DNA from: Actinomycetota bacterium
Lineage (GTDB): Bacteria; Actinomycetota; Acidimicrobiia; IMCC26256; JAENVU01
NCBI GenBank assembly: GCA_016870395.1
Contig: VGBT01000006.1
Location: forward strand, 1-64,000
DNA: 64,000 nt
Direction of reading: 5' to 3'
A program made the translations under genes and the position numbers. Numbering within the stretch: the stretch's first letter is position 1; the number at the start of each line of letters is the position of its first letter. A model generated the notes under the pieces. The model ran no database searches and was not told where the DNA came from. It was given only the letters and a program-made list of their open reading frames with translations. Shown piece by piece: positions 1-9,888 of this stretch.

Positions 1-153
1 GTGGCGGCTGGCGCACGGGGCGGTACAGGGCCGAAGGTCACCGGAACCTGCGACTTTGGGTGCCGCCGGCATTCGCTGAGCGGCCCGGACTGCGGTTGCC
101 GCGAACCTGGGCACCGGCGTAGGCGACCGAGCGGCCGGTGTCGGCGTGGCCGC

Positions 154-2002
<1,849 letters not shown>

Positions 2003-2109
2003 GTCGAACGCGCAGGAGCGGGACCAAGGTCCCGGATCGGGTGACGGTGGTCTCTAGGCCCGCCTGCCGGCGTCGGGCGACCATCGTCCGAGTCGACAGG
2101 AGGGCCCCC

Positions 2110-2700
2110 ATGGAAGTGCTGGTGTTGGAGTCGGACCCCGGCGCGGCCAGCGCCGCGGTGGCGCAGCTCGAAGCGGCCGGGCACCGGGTGCTGCGGTGCC
2201 ACGACGCGGGCGCCGCCCCGTTCCCTTGTGCCGGGCTGACCGGCGGATGTCCGCTCGAGGACGCGCCGGTCGACGTGGCGTTGACCGTCCGGGCCCATCC
2301 GCACTCACGCCCGACTCCGCTCGAGGACGGCGTCACGTGTGCGCTCCGACACCGGATCCCCGTGGTGGTCGCCGGCCGCACGATGCTCGACCCGTTCGAG
2401 CAGTACGGCGCCGAATCCGTGGCAGGAGACGTGGTCGAGGCCTGCGAGGCGGCAGTCGCCTCCGTGCGCAAGGAGCACTCGGCGATCGCGACCCGCGCGC
2501 TGCGGGACACGCTCGGGCGCGCGTCGCTTCCCGGTGACGCCGCCGTGGCCGAGGTGCGACGGAGCGGCGGGAGGCTGACCGTCGAGCTCTCGGTGCCGTC
2601 CGAGACGCCCCAGCAGGTGCGCGACACGGCGGCAGTGCGGATCACCGGCGCGCTGCGCGCGTTCGACCCCACCGCGACGGGGATCGACGTCGGCAGCTAG
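2110..2700 (+). CDS. Receiver-like hypothetical protein
   Basis: A 196-residue soluble protein. The start MEVLVLESDPGAASAAVAQLEAAGH resembles the first strand and helix of a response-regulator receiver fold. However, the usual acidic pocket, the phospho-acceptor Asp context and the conserved Lys are not evident, so phosphorylation is doubtful. The segment around residues 38-48 (PFPCAGLTGGCPL) carries two cysteines. The C-terminal third (VAEVRRSGGRLTVELSVPSE) looks like a separate small alpha/beta module. A good AGGAGG ribosome site sits 6 bases before the ATG. It follows the DosR-like gene by about 107 bases and its stop overlaps the convergent VanW gene stop. Function not known; a signalling adaptor is a guess from position only. 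Confidence 0.7.
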   Translation: MEVLVLESDPGAASAAVAQLEAAGHRVLRCHDAGAAPFPCAGLTGGCPLEDAPVDVALTVRAHPHSRPTPLEDGVTCALRHRIPVVVAGRTMLDPFEQYGAESVAGDVVEACEAAVASVRKEHSAIATRALRDTLGRASLPGDAAVAEVRRSGGRLTVELSVPSETPQQVRDTAAVRITGALRAFDPTATGIDVGS

Positions 2701-4547
2701 GCAGGGGGTGGGGCGGGTGCGGGCGCCGGCGGAGCCGGTGGCGGCGGAGGAGGGCTTGTTCCCCGGGCGATCTTGCGTGGGGTCATCGAGTAGCGCTCGA
2801 GGTAGCGCTCACGTTCGTCGGGCTGGCCCGCCCGGCTGATGACGCGGAAGTTCTCCACCGCGTAGCCCGTGTGTCCCGGGCTCAGCTCCTTCTCGGTGCC
2901 CGCCGGGAGGGCAGGGTCGTCGACGTACTCGACCGCCGGCGGAATCGTCTCGAGCACGTTCGGTCCCTCCGCCTTGCAGGACCGTCCCTCCTTGTTCCCG
3001 TACAGCGCGACCGTGATCGACGTCGAGCTGTAGAAGGTCCGGATGAGCACGCCCGATCCCGAGTCGTTGCGGAACCTGTTGTCGATCGAGGGGTAGTTGA
3101 GCGTCGCCTCCCGTCCCATCGGGTAGCGCGTGATGTAGAGCGCATGGACGGTGTGGGTCACGTCCTTGTAGCACCCGAAGAAGGACGCGTTGTACAGCGT
3201 CGTCGAGAGCTGGCTCACGCCGCCTCCCACGGAGTCCTCGTACTCGAGGTCGGCGCCGATCGCCGGCGCGGCGACATAGCCCTTCTCGGTGGTGCGCGGA
3301 CCCAGCGCCCCGTTGAGCGAGAACGTCGCGCCGGGCTCCACGATGGTCCCGTCGATCGCCTCGGCCGCGGTGTGGATGTTGTCGACCCGCGGTGCGCAGC
3401 AGGGGTGGTTCGTGGTGTAGCTCGACACGAGCTCGGTGATGTTGAGCTGCTGCGCCCATGCGGTGCTGCGCGCGGGCTCGACCGGTTCCATGGGCGCGGT
3501 GATCTCGTGTTGGCCTGCACCGACCCGGCGGGCTACGAGGTCGAGGTCGGCGAGCTGGCCGGTCACGGCGGGCACGACGCTCACCGTGGAGCCCGCGACC
3601 GTGAACCCGGCGTCTTTGGGTGCGGTCTCGATCGACGCCAGCGCCGGCGCCATGACCACGCGCAGCTTCGCCGGGTCGGAGCGCAGCACGAGCCGGGACT
3701 CGACGATCTCCGTGGAGAGCGTGCTCGCCACCTGCTCGGGAGGGAGCGGGATGGCGACGCCGTTCGCGGTGACCACGACCGGTGCCGAGAGCAGCTTCCG
3801 CGCCTTGCGGGCAGTCCGCCGGACGTCACGCAGGTCGATCGCCGGGGTCGTGTCGCCGATGGCGAGCCGGCCGGCGGCACTGTCTCCTCGCGCCAGCGCA
3901 GCGAGCACCGCGGCGCGCGCCTCCTCGCGGCGGATGCCGATGCCGCGACGCGGTGCGATTTCGACGACTTCGGCTCCCTCGAAGCGAAGGCCTCCGTCGA
4001 CGAGGCCCTTGCCGGTCTGGGCGACCCATCCGTCGAGCACGCCTTCGAGCCGGCCGCGGTCGACGGTGATCGCGAGCGGGACCCGGTCGTCGCGGCTGCG
4101 CCGGAGCACCGTGCCCGCCACCTGGGCGAGCGGGTTGCGGCTGCGGCCCACGAGCCGAGCCCGTCGGACCGTGACCGGGACGTCGACCTTCAACCCGAGC
4201 GCGGTGGGGTCGACCGAGAACTGGGTCTGTCCGGCGCGGACCGAGATCGGCGTCGACTCGAGGCGGGCCGCCTCTTCGCGGAGCGCCTCGCGGGCCCCTC
4301 GCACGGTCATGCCGCCGAGGTCGACGTGACCGGCGACGACACCGGGCAGCACCCGGTTGCGGTAGGCGAGGCGATCGGCGAGCGCCGCGACCACGAGCCC
4401 CAGCACGACGACGCCCACGACGAACGCAATCGCAGCCACGCGCTGGTTCGCCCAGAGGCGCGCGAGTACCTCGCGGCCCGGGGCCGGGAGGGGCTCCAGG
4501 TCGGGACGCGAACGGGGAACGCGGGCGGGGGGGCTCTCGACCGGCAC
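2697..4547 (-). CDS. VanW-family membrane-anchored wall protein
   Basis: A 616-residue envelope protein starting at GTG. A proline-rich cytoplasmic tail (1-36) is followed by one membrane segment at about 37-57 (AIAFVVGVVVLGLVVAALA). An extracellular part follows, with a repeated PG_binding_4/YoaR-like region (about 60-340) and a VanW domain (about 370-520: EPGATFSLNGALGPRT, GGGVSQLSTTLYNASF). The C-terminus ends in a Pro/Ala run. VanW domains occur in vancomycin clusters and in many Gram-positive wall proteins, but their reaction is not settled. It is divergent from the acyl-CoA dehydrogenase and shares the 4548-4653 intergenic region holding a palindromic operator. Nothing here suggests vancomycin resistance. 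Confidence 0.88.
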   Translation of the reverse strand: MPVESPPARVPRSRPDLEPLPAPGREVLARLWANQRVAAIAFVVGVVVLGLVVAALADRLAYRNRVLPGVVAGHVDLGGMTVRGAREALREEAARLESTPISVRAGQTQFSVDPTALGLKVDVPVTVRRARLVGRSRNPLAQVAGTVLRRSRDDRVPLAITVDRGRLEGVLDGWVAQTGKGLVDGGLRFEGAEVVEIAPRRGIGIRREEARAAVLAALARGDSAAGRLAIGDTTPAIDLRDVRRTARKARKLLSAPVVVTANGVAIPLPPEQVASTLSTEIVESRLVLRSDPAKLRVVMAPALASIETAPKDAGFTVAGSTVSVVPAVTGQLADLDLVARRVGAGQHEITAPMEPVEPARSTAWAQQLNITELVSSYTTNHPCCAPRVDNIHTAAEAIDGTIVEPGATFSLNGALGPRTTEKGYVAAPAIGADLEYEDSVGGGVSQLSTTLYNASFFGCYKDVTHTVHALYITRYPMGREATLNYPSIDNRFRNDSGSGVLIRTFYSSTSITVALYGNKEGRSCKAEGPNVLETIPPAVEYVDDPALPAGTEKELSPGHTGYAVENFRVISRAGQPDERERYLERYSMTPRKIARGTSPPPPPPAPPAPAPAPPPA

Positions 4548-4598
4548 GGTGGCGCAAAATTACCGGATCACCAGGGGTTTTCGGCATCGCGGCCAACC

Positions 4599-4612
4599 TG
4601 ACCGCTCGGTCA
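4599..4612. promoter_or_regulatory. TetR-type operator candidate (TGACCG-CT-CGGTCA)
   Basis: A perfect 6+2+6 inverted repeat lies 41 bases before the acyl-CoA dehydrogenase ATG and 51 bases from the divergent VanW start. Nearly the same dyad recurs at 19756-19769 and 34489-34504. TetR-family repressors commonly bind palindromes of this size near fatty-acid genes. That a TetR protein binds here is inference; no TetR gene is in the window. Confidence 0.6.
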
Positions 4613-4653
4613 AGTCTTCGCTACCCTCGCCCCCAGCCGACAAGGAGTGCGTG

Positions 4654-5931
4654 ATGGCCGTCGACACCCGGGCCGAGAGTCCCGAACAGCTCCGAGACGC
4701 GACGCTGGTGTGGCTGCGCGAGCAGCTGCCGGCCGGGTGGGTCGAGGCCGCCGATCGCGGCGACGCCGACGCGCTGGCCTCGCTGCGCGCCGGCCTCGAC
4801 TACGACGACTGGTGCGTCCGCTTCGGCGAGGCCGGATACGCGACGCCCACCTGGCCGGCCGAGTACGGCGCGGGCCTGTCGCTCACGCCGGGGGAGGCAA
4901 AGCACGTCAACGACGTGCTCAACCACTACAAGGTGCCCCGGCCCTACAACATCATCGGCATCGGCATGGGCGGCCCGACGCTGATCGCCTGGGGCACCGA
5001 GGAGATGAAGCACCGGCTGCTCAAGCCGCTGGCCTGCAACCAGGAGATCTGGTGCCAGCTCTTCAGCGAGCCCGTCGCCGGCTCCGACGTCGCTGGCCTT
5101 GCGACGCGTGCGGTGCGCGACGGCGACGAATGGGTGGTCAACGGCCAGAAGGTCTGGACCACGGTTGCGCACATCTCGCGCTGGGGGATGCTGCTGTGCC
5201 GCACGAACCCGGACGTCCCGAAGCACGCCGGCCTGTCGTACTTCGTGGTCGACATGCACCAGCCGGGGGTGGAGGTGCGCCCGTTGGTGCAGATCACCGG
5301 CGACGCCGAGTTCAACGAGGTGTTCTTCACCGACGCGCGGGTGCGAAACGACTGGATGCTGGGGCGCGAAGGCGACGGATGGAAGGTCGCGATCACCACG
5401 CTCATGAACGAGAGGGTGTCGCTCTCGGGTGCGGGTTCGATCGGCGGCGACGCGGTCGGCGGCAGCCCGGTGCAGCGGCTGCTCGAGCGGCACCGCGGGA
5501 TCGCCGACCCGCTCGCGCGCCAGCAGCTCGCGCAGGCCTACATCGAGAGCCGGCTGATCCGTCTCAACAACGAGCGCGCCGCCGCGAAGCGCAAGAGCGG
5601 TGGCGAGGCCGGACCGGAGGGCTCGATCACCAAGCTCCAGCAGGCCGAGTTCAACCAGCGCCTCCAGAAGCTCGCAATCGACCTCGAGGGTGCGACCGGC
5701 GTCGCGTGGGAGGGCAGGAACCTCTCCCTCACCGAACGTGTGGGCCGCGCCCCCCAGGTGGAGGAGGACGCGCTCGTCGCGTTCGGCTTCCTGCGCGCGC
5801 AGGCCAACACGATCGAGGGCGGAACGTCCGACATCATGCGCAACATTCTCGGCGAGCGGGTGCTCGGCCTCCCCAAGGAGCCTGACGCCTCCCGCGAGAT
5901 GGCGTGGAAGGACGTACCACGGTCCGGGTGA
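4654..5931 (+). CDS. Acyl-CoA dehydrogenase
   Basis: FAD-dependent acyl-CoA dehydrogenase of 425 residues, oxidising acyl-CoA to the 2,3-enoyl-CoA and passing electrons to ETF. The N-terminal helical domain is followed by the middle beta-domain (LFSEPVAGSDVAGLATRA, NGQKVWTTVAHISRWGMLL) and a C-terminal helical domain ending in the family signature (FGFLRAQANTIEGGTSDIM, at about residues 378-396). This subclass often acts on branched or steroid side-chain acids, but the substrate cannot be read from sequence. The ATG at 4654 is preceded by AAGGAG about 7 bases upstream. The stop codon lies in the first unit of a 14-base tandem repeat. A palindromic operator in its promoter suggests ligand-responsive repression. 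Confidence 0.93.
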   Translation: MAVDTRAESPEQLRDATLVWLREQLPAGWVEAADRGDADALASLRAGLDYDDWCVRFGEAGYATPTWPAEYGAGLSLTPGEAKHVNDVLNHYKVPRPYNIIGIGMGGPTLIAWGTEEMKHRLLKPLACNQEIWCQLFSEPVAGSDVAGLATRAVRDGDEWVVNGQKVWTTVAHISRWGMLLCRTNPDVPKHAGLSYFVVDMHQPGVEVRPLVQITGDAEFNEVFFTDARVRNDWMLGREGDGWKVAITTLMNERVSLSGAGSIGGDAVGGSPVQRLLERHRGIADPLARQQLAQAYIESRLIRLNNERAAAKRKSGGEAGPEGSITKLQQAEFNQRLQKLAIDLEGATGVAWEGRNLSLTERVGRAPQVEEDALVAFGFLRAQANTIEGGTSDIMRNILGERVLGLPKEPDASREMAWKDVPRSG

Positions 5932-5962
5932 GCCGGTCCGGGTGAGCCGGTCCGGGTGAGCG
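5921..5962. repeat. Three-copy 14-base tandem repeat
   Basis: Units GGTCCGGGTGAGCC at 5921-5934 and 5935-5948, and GGTCCGGGTGAGCG at 5949-5962. Each contains a TGA, so with a 14-base period a stop is offered in every frame in turn. The acyl-CoA dehydrogenase ends at the first TGA and the cyclase start follows 18 bases after the last unit. Probably slippage-derived; copy number may vary between strains. Confidence 0.9.
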
Positions 5963-5980
5963 CGGCGCGAGACTGTACCG

Positions 5981-7057
5981 GTGAACCGAAGGCTGGCGCG
6001 CTTCCTGCGTCGCCGCGGCGCGACCCCGGCGGAGGTGGAGCGAGCAGTCGACGACGGCTGGCTGGTGCTGCTCACGCTCGACCGGATGTTGCTGCCGGGT
6101 GCTTCCGCTTTCACCGCCAACGAGATGGCGGCGAGGGCGGGGGTCGACCGCGACTTCTCGAAGCGTCTGTGGCGCGCGCTCGGGTTCCCCGACGTCCCCG
6201 ACGACGTGCCGATCTTCACGCGCGAGGGTCTCGACGCGCTGCGGAACATCAACGTCGGGCTCGACACCCCGTTTCGACGGCACGAGAACGAGCACGAGGC
6301 GCTCGTCGGCCAGGTCCGCGCGATCAGCGCCGGCCTGGCGCGCGTCGCCGAGGTCTTCAGTGACGAGCTCGCCGCGGTGATCGCAGGCGCCCACGAGATC
6401 GGGATGGCCGACGAGGACATCGCGGCCGCGCTCGTCGACAGCTTCCAGTGGGACCGGCTCGCGGCCCTCAACGACTACGCGCTGCGACTTCAGGTTCGTG
6501 CCGCGCTGTGGCGCAAGCTCGCCGTGGAGCGCGATCCGAGCGCCGAGGTCGAGCTCGCGGTCGGGTTTCTCGACCTGGTCGGCTACACCGCGATCAGCCA
6601 GGAGCTCGAGGCCGAGGAGCTGTCGGAGCTCGTCGCGCGATTCGAGGCCATCACCCGTGACACCGTCGCGGAGCTCGGGGGTCGCGTGGTGAAGATGATC
6701 GGCGACGAGGTCATGTACGTCGCCGAGGAGCCGCGTGCTGCCGTGGAGATCGTGCTGCGGCTCACCGAGCGCGCGGGCGGCGATGCAGCCCTCCCCGACG
6801 CCCGGGCCGGGGTGGACTTCGGGCCGGTCGTCGGCCGGGACGGCGACTACTACGGACCGGTGGTCAACCTGGCCCATCGGCTGGTGGAGGTGGCGCGGCC
6901 GGGGACGGTTCTCGTCTCGGGCCGGGTGCGCGACGCCGTCGGCGACGATCCGGCTTTCGACTGGTCGCGCATGCGAGTGCGCCGCATCCGCGACATCGGG
7001 CGAGTCGAGTCCTGGTCCGTACGCCCGGGGGATCGAGTGCCCGCGCCGGAGCGGTAG
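5981..7057 (+). CDS. Class III adenylate cyclase, Rv1264-like
   Basis: A 358-residue soluble nucleotide cyclase producing cAMP from ATP. The N-terminal half (about 1-180) is all helical with a MerR-like stretch (FTANEMAARAGVDRDFSKRLW at 44-64). It matches the regulatory half of mycobacterial Rv1264, whose N-domain makes the cyclase pH-sensitive. The catalytic half begins at about 188: first metal Asp at 198 (VGFLDLVGYTAIS), second in IGDEVM, and the transition-state Asn and Arg in VVNLAHRLVEVARPG. All catalytic residues appear present. GTG start at 5981. It precedes mca by 13 bases and may be cotranscribed. Whether it senses pH like Rv1264 is inference from architecture. Confidence 0.88.
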   Translation: MNRRLARFLRRRGATPAEVERAVDDGWLVLLTLDRMLLPGASAFTANEMAARAGVDRDFSKRLWRALGFPDVPDDVPIFTREGLDALRNINVGLDTPFRRHENEHEALVGQVRAISAGLARVAEVFSDELAAVIAGAHEIGMADEDIAAALVDSFQWDRLAALNDYALRLQVRAALWRKLAVERDPSAEVELAVGFLDLVGYTAISQELEAEELSELVARFEAITRDTVAELGGRVVKMIGDEVMYVAEEPRAAVEIVLRLTERAGGDAALPDARAGVDFGPVVGRDGDYYGPVVNLAHRLVEVARPGTVLVSGRVRDAVGDDPAFDWSRMRVRRIRDIGRVESWSVRPGDRVPAPER

Positions 7058-7070
7058 GTTCTGCGACAGG

Positions 7071-7976
7071 ATGAGCGCCGACCCCCTCTGCGTGCTGTCC
7101 GTGCACGCGCATCCGGACGACGAGGCGTCGAAGGGCGCCGGGACCATCGCGAAGTGCGCCGCCGAGGGCATCCGCAGCGTTCTCGTGTGCTGCACCGGCG
7201 GCGAGGAAGGTGACATCCTCAACCCTGCCGTCGACACGCCGGAGGTGCGCGCGAACCTCAACGCGGTCCGCCTTCAGGAACTGCACGACAGTGTCGACGC
7301 GATCGGGTATGCGGCGCTGCACATGCTCGGCTACCGCGACTCGGGCATGAAGGACACGGAGGCGAATGCGCACGTCGACAACTTCGCCAATGCCCCGATC
7401 GAGGAGGCGACCGAGCGACTCGTGCGCGTGATCCGAGCCGAGCGTCCCCAAGTGGTCATCACCTATGCCGACGATCGTGAGTTCTACCCGCACCCGGACC
7501 ACGTGAAGGTGCACGACATCTCGCTCCCGGCATTCGAGGCAGCCGGTGACGCGACCCGGTTCCCGGACTCGGGAGCGCCGTGGCAGCCGTCGAAGCTGTA
7601 CTACACGGGTTGGTCGGCTCGGCGTGTACGGGCGTTGCACGACGCGTTCCTTGCGCGCGGCGAGGCGAGCCCGTACGCCGCCTGGTTCGAGCGTGGGTTC
7701 GACGATCGCAACGACGATTCCACCGACCGTCGCTTCACGACCTTCGTCGACGTCAGCAGCTTCCTCCACAAGCGACGCGCGGCACTGCTCGCACATCGGA
7801 CCCAGGTCGACCCGACCGGGTTCTGGATGCGTCTTCCCGACGAGGTGATCCGCGAGGTCTTCCCCTGGGAGGAGTTCGTGCTGGCCCGTTCCCTGGTCGA
7901 GACGGGGGTGGCCGACGGCGATGTGGAGGACGACCTGTTCGCGGGCCTGCGGGCCCCGGTGCGTGGCGACCCGTGA
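7071..7976 (+). CDS. mca: Mycothiol S-conjugate amidase (Mca)
   Basis: Zinc amidase of 301 residues in the LmbE/PIG-L fold. It cleaves mycothiol conjugates of electrophiles to a mercapturic acid and GlcN-Ins, a detoxification step found only in mycothiol-producing actinobacteria. The zinc motif AHPDDE (His14, Asp17) is near the N-terminus, followed by the Mca-typical CTGGEEGDILNPAVD, and the third ligand lies in FYPHPDHVKVHD. Length and motif order fit Mca better than the shorter MshB deacetylase, though the two are related. ATG at 7071, 13 bases after the cyclase. It is good evidence that the host makes mycothiol. Confidence 0.9.
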   Translation: MSADPLCVLSVHAHPDDEASKGAGTIAKCAAEGIRSVLVCCTGGEEGDILNPAVDTPEVRANLNAVRLQELHDSVDAIGYAALHMLGYRDSGMKDTEANAHVDNFANAPIEEATERLVRVIRAERPQVVITYADDREFYPHPDHVKVHDISLPAFEAAGDATRFPDSGAPWQPSKLYYTGWSARRVRALHDAFLARGEASPYAAWFERGFDDRNDDSTDRRFTTFVDVSSFLHKRRAALLAHRTQVDPTGFWMRLPDEVIREVFPWEEFVLARSLVETGVADGDVEDDLFAGLRAPVRGDP

Positions 7977-8009
7977 CGTGCCTACGATCGCCCCGGAGGT
8001 GATGTCGGC

Positions 8010-8396
8010 ATGACGAAGTACCTGTCCCAGGAGTGGCTCGACGAGACGCGCGCGCTGGCCGAGGAGCAGCCCGAGCGGCCGGGGGCATCGGCACTGATGC
8101 AGTACGTTGTGACCGGTGGTCCCGACGGCGAGGTGAAGTACTTCTGGCGCCTCGAGGACGGCAAGCTCCGCGAGAGCGGGCTCGGTGAGATCGACGCGCC
8201 CGACTTCACGATGACGCTCAGCTACGACGACTTGGTGAAGGTCCAGCAGGGTGAGCTCGACGCGCACGCTCCGTTCATGCAAGGTCGCATGAAGGTCGCC
8301 GGCAACATGGCCAAGTTCATGACGCTCATGCCCCTCATGACCTCGCCCGAGTACAAGGCGCTCCAGGAGGAGATCAGGAAGGTCACCGACTACTAG
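8010..8396 (+). CDS. SCP2 sterol-carrier domain protein
   Basis: A 128-residue single-domain protein of the sterol carrier protein 2 fold, a hydrophobic-pocket carrier for acyl chains, sterols or their CoA esters. The core is recognisable in the strand YFWRLEDGKL, the segment APDFTMTLSYDDLVKVQQGEL and the helix FMQGRMKVAGNMAKFMTLMPL, where GxMKVxGD-like wording is typical. No signal peptide, so cytoplasmic. A GGAGG lies 11 bases before the ATG. It follows mca by 33 bases. Its ligand is unknown; the many CoA-dependent enzymes nearby make a lipid carrier role reasonable. Confidence 0.85.
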   Translation: MTKYLSQEWLDETRALAEEQPERPGASALMQYVVTGGPDGEVKYFWRLEDGKLRESGLGEIDAPDFTMTLSYDDLVKVQQGELDAHAPFMQGRMKVAGNMAKFMTLMPLMTSPEYKALQEEIRKVTDY

Positions 8397-8549
8397 ACGA
8401 CCTGGCTCTCCTCCCCGGATCGCTCGTCGAGTCACCCGGCGCGGCGGTCGGTTCCACGGCGCTCCCGAGAACAGGGAGAGGGCAGGACCGATGGACGAGA
8501 CGCCCACCGAGCCGCCGGTATCGGCTTCGGACACCGAGGCGCGCGAGCT

Positions 8550-9041
8550 CTCCACTTCCAGCTCGACCCGGCGTCGTCGAGGGGGCGCGGTCCCTTCATT
8601 GCGAGCGTCGCGGCCGGTCGGCCGGCCGGCGTGAGGACCACGACGTCGGCCACGCCGGCATCCACTGCGGCCGTGCGTGGCACCGCAATCCAGATCCTCG
8701 GCGGCGCGACACCCGCCCTGTACGGAGGCAGCCAGGACAACCGGACGTGCGACCCGGCGCGCCTGGTGCGCTTCCTGGAGGCGAACCCCGACAAGGCGCG
8801 GGCGTTCGCTCGCGTGCTGGGACTCCCGCCCTCGGAGATCCGCGCGTACGTCGAGACCCTGACGCCGCTGCTGTTGACCCCTGACACGCGGGTGACCAAC
8901 CACGGCTACGCGAATGCTCGCGCGACCCCGCGCCAGGCCGCGCTCCAGGCCGAAACCGCGGTCCTCGTCGACCCCGACGGCGGGTCCCCGGGCGTGGTGG
9001 AAGGCGGGATCGAGCCCCCGGCGAGACGCAGACCTACACGA
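8550..9041 (+). pseudogene. DUF6777-like secreted protein remnant
   Basis: One frame reads LDPASSRGRGPF, then ATPALYGGSQDNRTCDPARL, RVLGLPPSEIRAYVETLTPLLL, DTRVTNHGYANARATPRQ and LQAETAVLVDPDG. This is the distinctive core of actinobacterial DUF6777 proteins, normally lipoproteins or fused to signalling modules. The remnant has no plausible start or signal peptide in frame; an ATG at 8491 opens a different frame that stops at once. The usual end (a RVRCxCGNPL-like segment and a long tail) is missing, with the frame breaking soon after 8990. It abuts the stop of the convergent deacetylase. I read it as a truncated, non-functional copy. Confidence 0.65.
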
Positions 9042-9878
9042 TCACCTACTCCCAGCGCGCTGGAGCTCCCGCAGGGAGCGGTAGCCGACGAGCGTCGCGC
9101 CGGAGCGCGCGACGAGGTCGGCGAACGCCGGGTCGGTGCAGAGTGCGGCGTGGTCCTCCACCCGGTTGGGCCAGTCGCGGTGCGAGGCGCGCAGCTCGTC
9201 GGTGTCGACCGCGGGGTGGAAGTACACCTCGGTGACGCCGGGGCGCAGGTCGACGAGCGCGCGTTCGATCGCCTTGCGGGAGCCGACCGACGTGTAGACG
9301 AAGTGGTCCGGGAAGACCACGCCCTCCTCCGCGGCCAGGCGCCGGAACGGGAAACCGACGAGTGCCTCCGCGCTCTCGCCGGCCATCCGCAAAGGGAGGC
9401 CGAAGTCGACGGCGAGCTCGAGGTACACGTCGAAGAACTCAGGGCGCAGCTGGAGGGTGCCCATGTGGCTGTCGAGGTGGCTGACGTCGAAGCCCCAGAA
9501 GATCGCCCGCTCGATCTGGGCGCGGCACTCCTTGCGGACCTCCTCCATGTCGGCGTGGTCCCATACGTCCTCGATCGTGCGCGGGAAGCCGCCGTCACCG
9601 TCGAGGAGGCTGGGGGAGTGGGTTATCGGGCCCCATCTGTACCGGTCCCACTCGGAGGTGAGGGTCAGGTGGACCCCGACGTCCTCCCCGCGATAGCCCG
9701 CGGCGGCGTCGCGCGCCCAGGGACACGGCACCATCAGCGTCGCGCTCGTGGCCAGCCCCGAGTGCAGCGCCTCGTAGATCGCGACGTTCGCCGAGCGCGA
9801 GGAGCCCAGGTCGTCGCAGTTGACGATGAGGACCTTCGTGTCTGGGGTGTAGCCGAGTCGCTCGGCGAGCGTGGGCAC
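9042..9878 (-). CDS. ChbG/HpnK (YdjC-fold) carbohydrate deacetylase
   Basis: A 278-residue metal-dependent deacetylase of the YdjC/ChbG family, which removes N-acetyl groups from short amino-sugar oligosaccharides or hopanoid head groups. The metal motif CDDLG appears at about residues 20-24 (VLIVNCDDLGSS), then VGVHLTLTSEW, HLDSHMGTLQ and a C-terminal EVYFHPAVD. The metal-binding Asp and His residues appear intact. GTG at 9878 was chosen because it lies just beyond the upstream oxidoreductase stop (10-base gap) and keeps the family's usual N-terminus. It is last in a minus-strand run with a luciferase-like enzyme and a thiolase. Substrate unknown. Confidence 0.82.
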   Translation of the reverse strand: MPTLAERLGYTPDTKVLIVNCDDLGSSRSANVAIYEALHSGLATSATLMVPCPWARDAAAGYRGEDVGVHLTLTSEWDRYRWGPITHSPSLLDGDGGFPRTIEDVWDHADMEEVRKECRAQIERAIFWGFDVSHLDSHMGTLQLRPEFFDVYLELAVDFGLPLRMAGESAEALVGFPFRRLAAEEGVVFPDHFVYTSVGSRKAIERALVDLRPGVTEVYFHPAVDTDELRASHRDWPNRVEDHAALCTDPAFADLVARSGATLVGYRSLRELQRAGSR

Positions 9879-9888
9879 GACTCCGAGG

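Noticed and set aside
2871-4601. A 576-codon plus-strand frame across VanW
   Set aside because: Antisense shadow with Arg/Asp/Gly composition; the VanW domain on the other strand is unambiguous.
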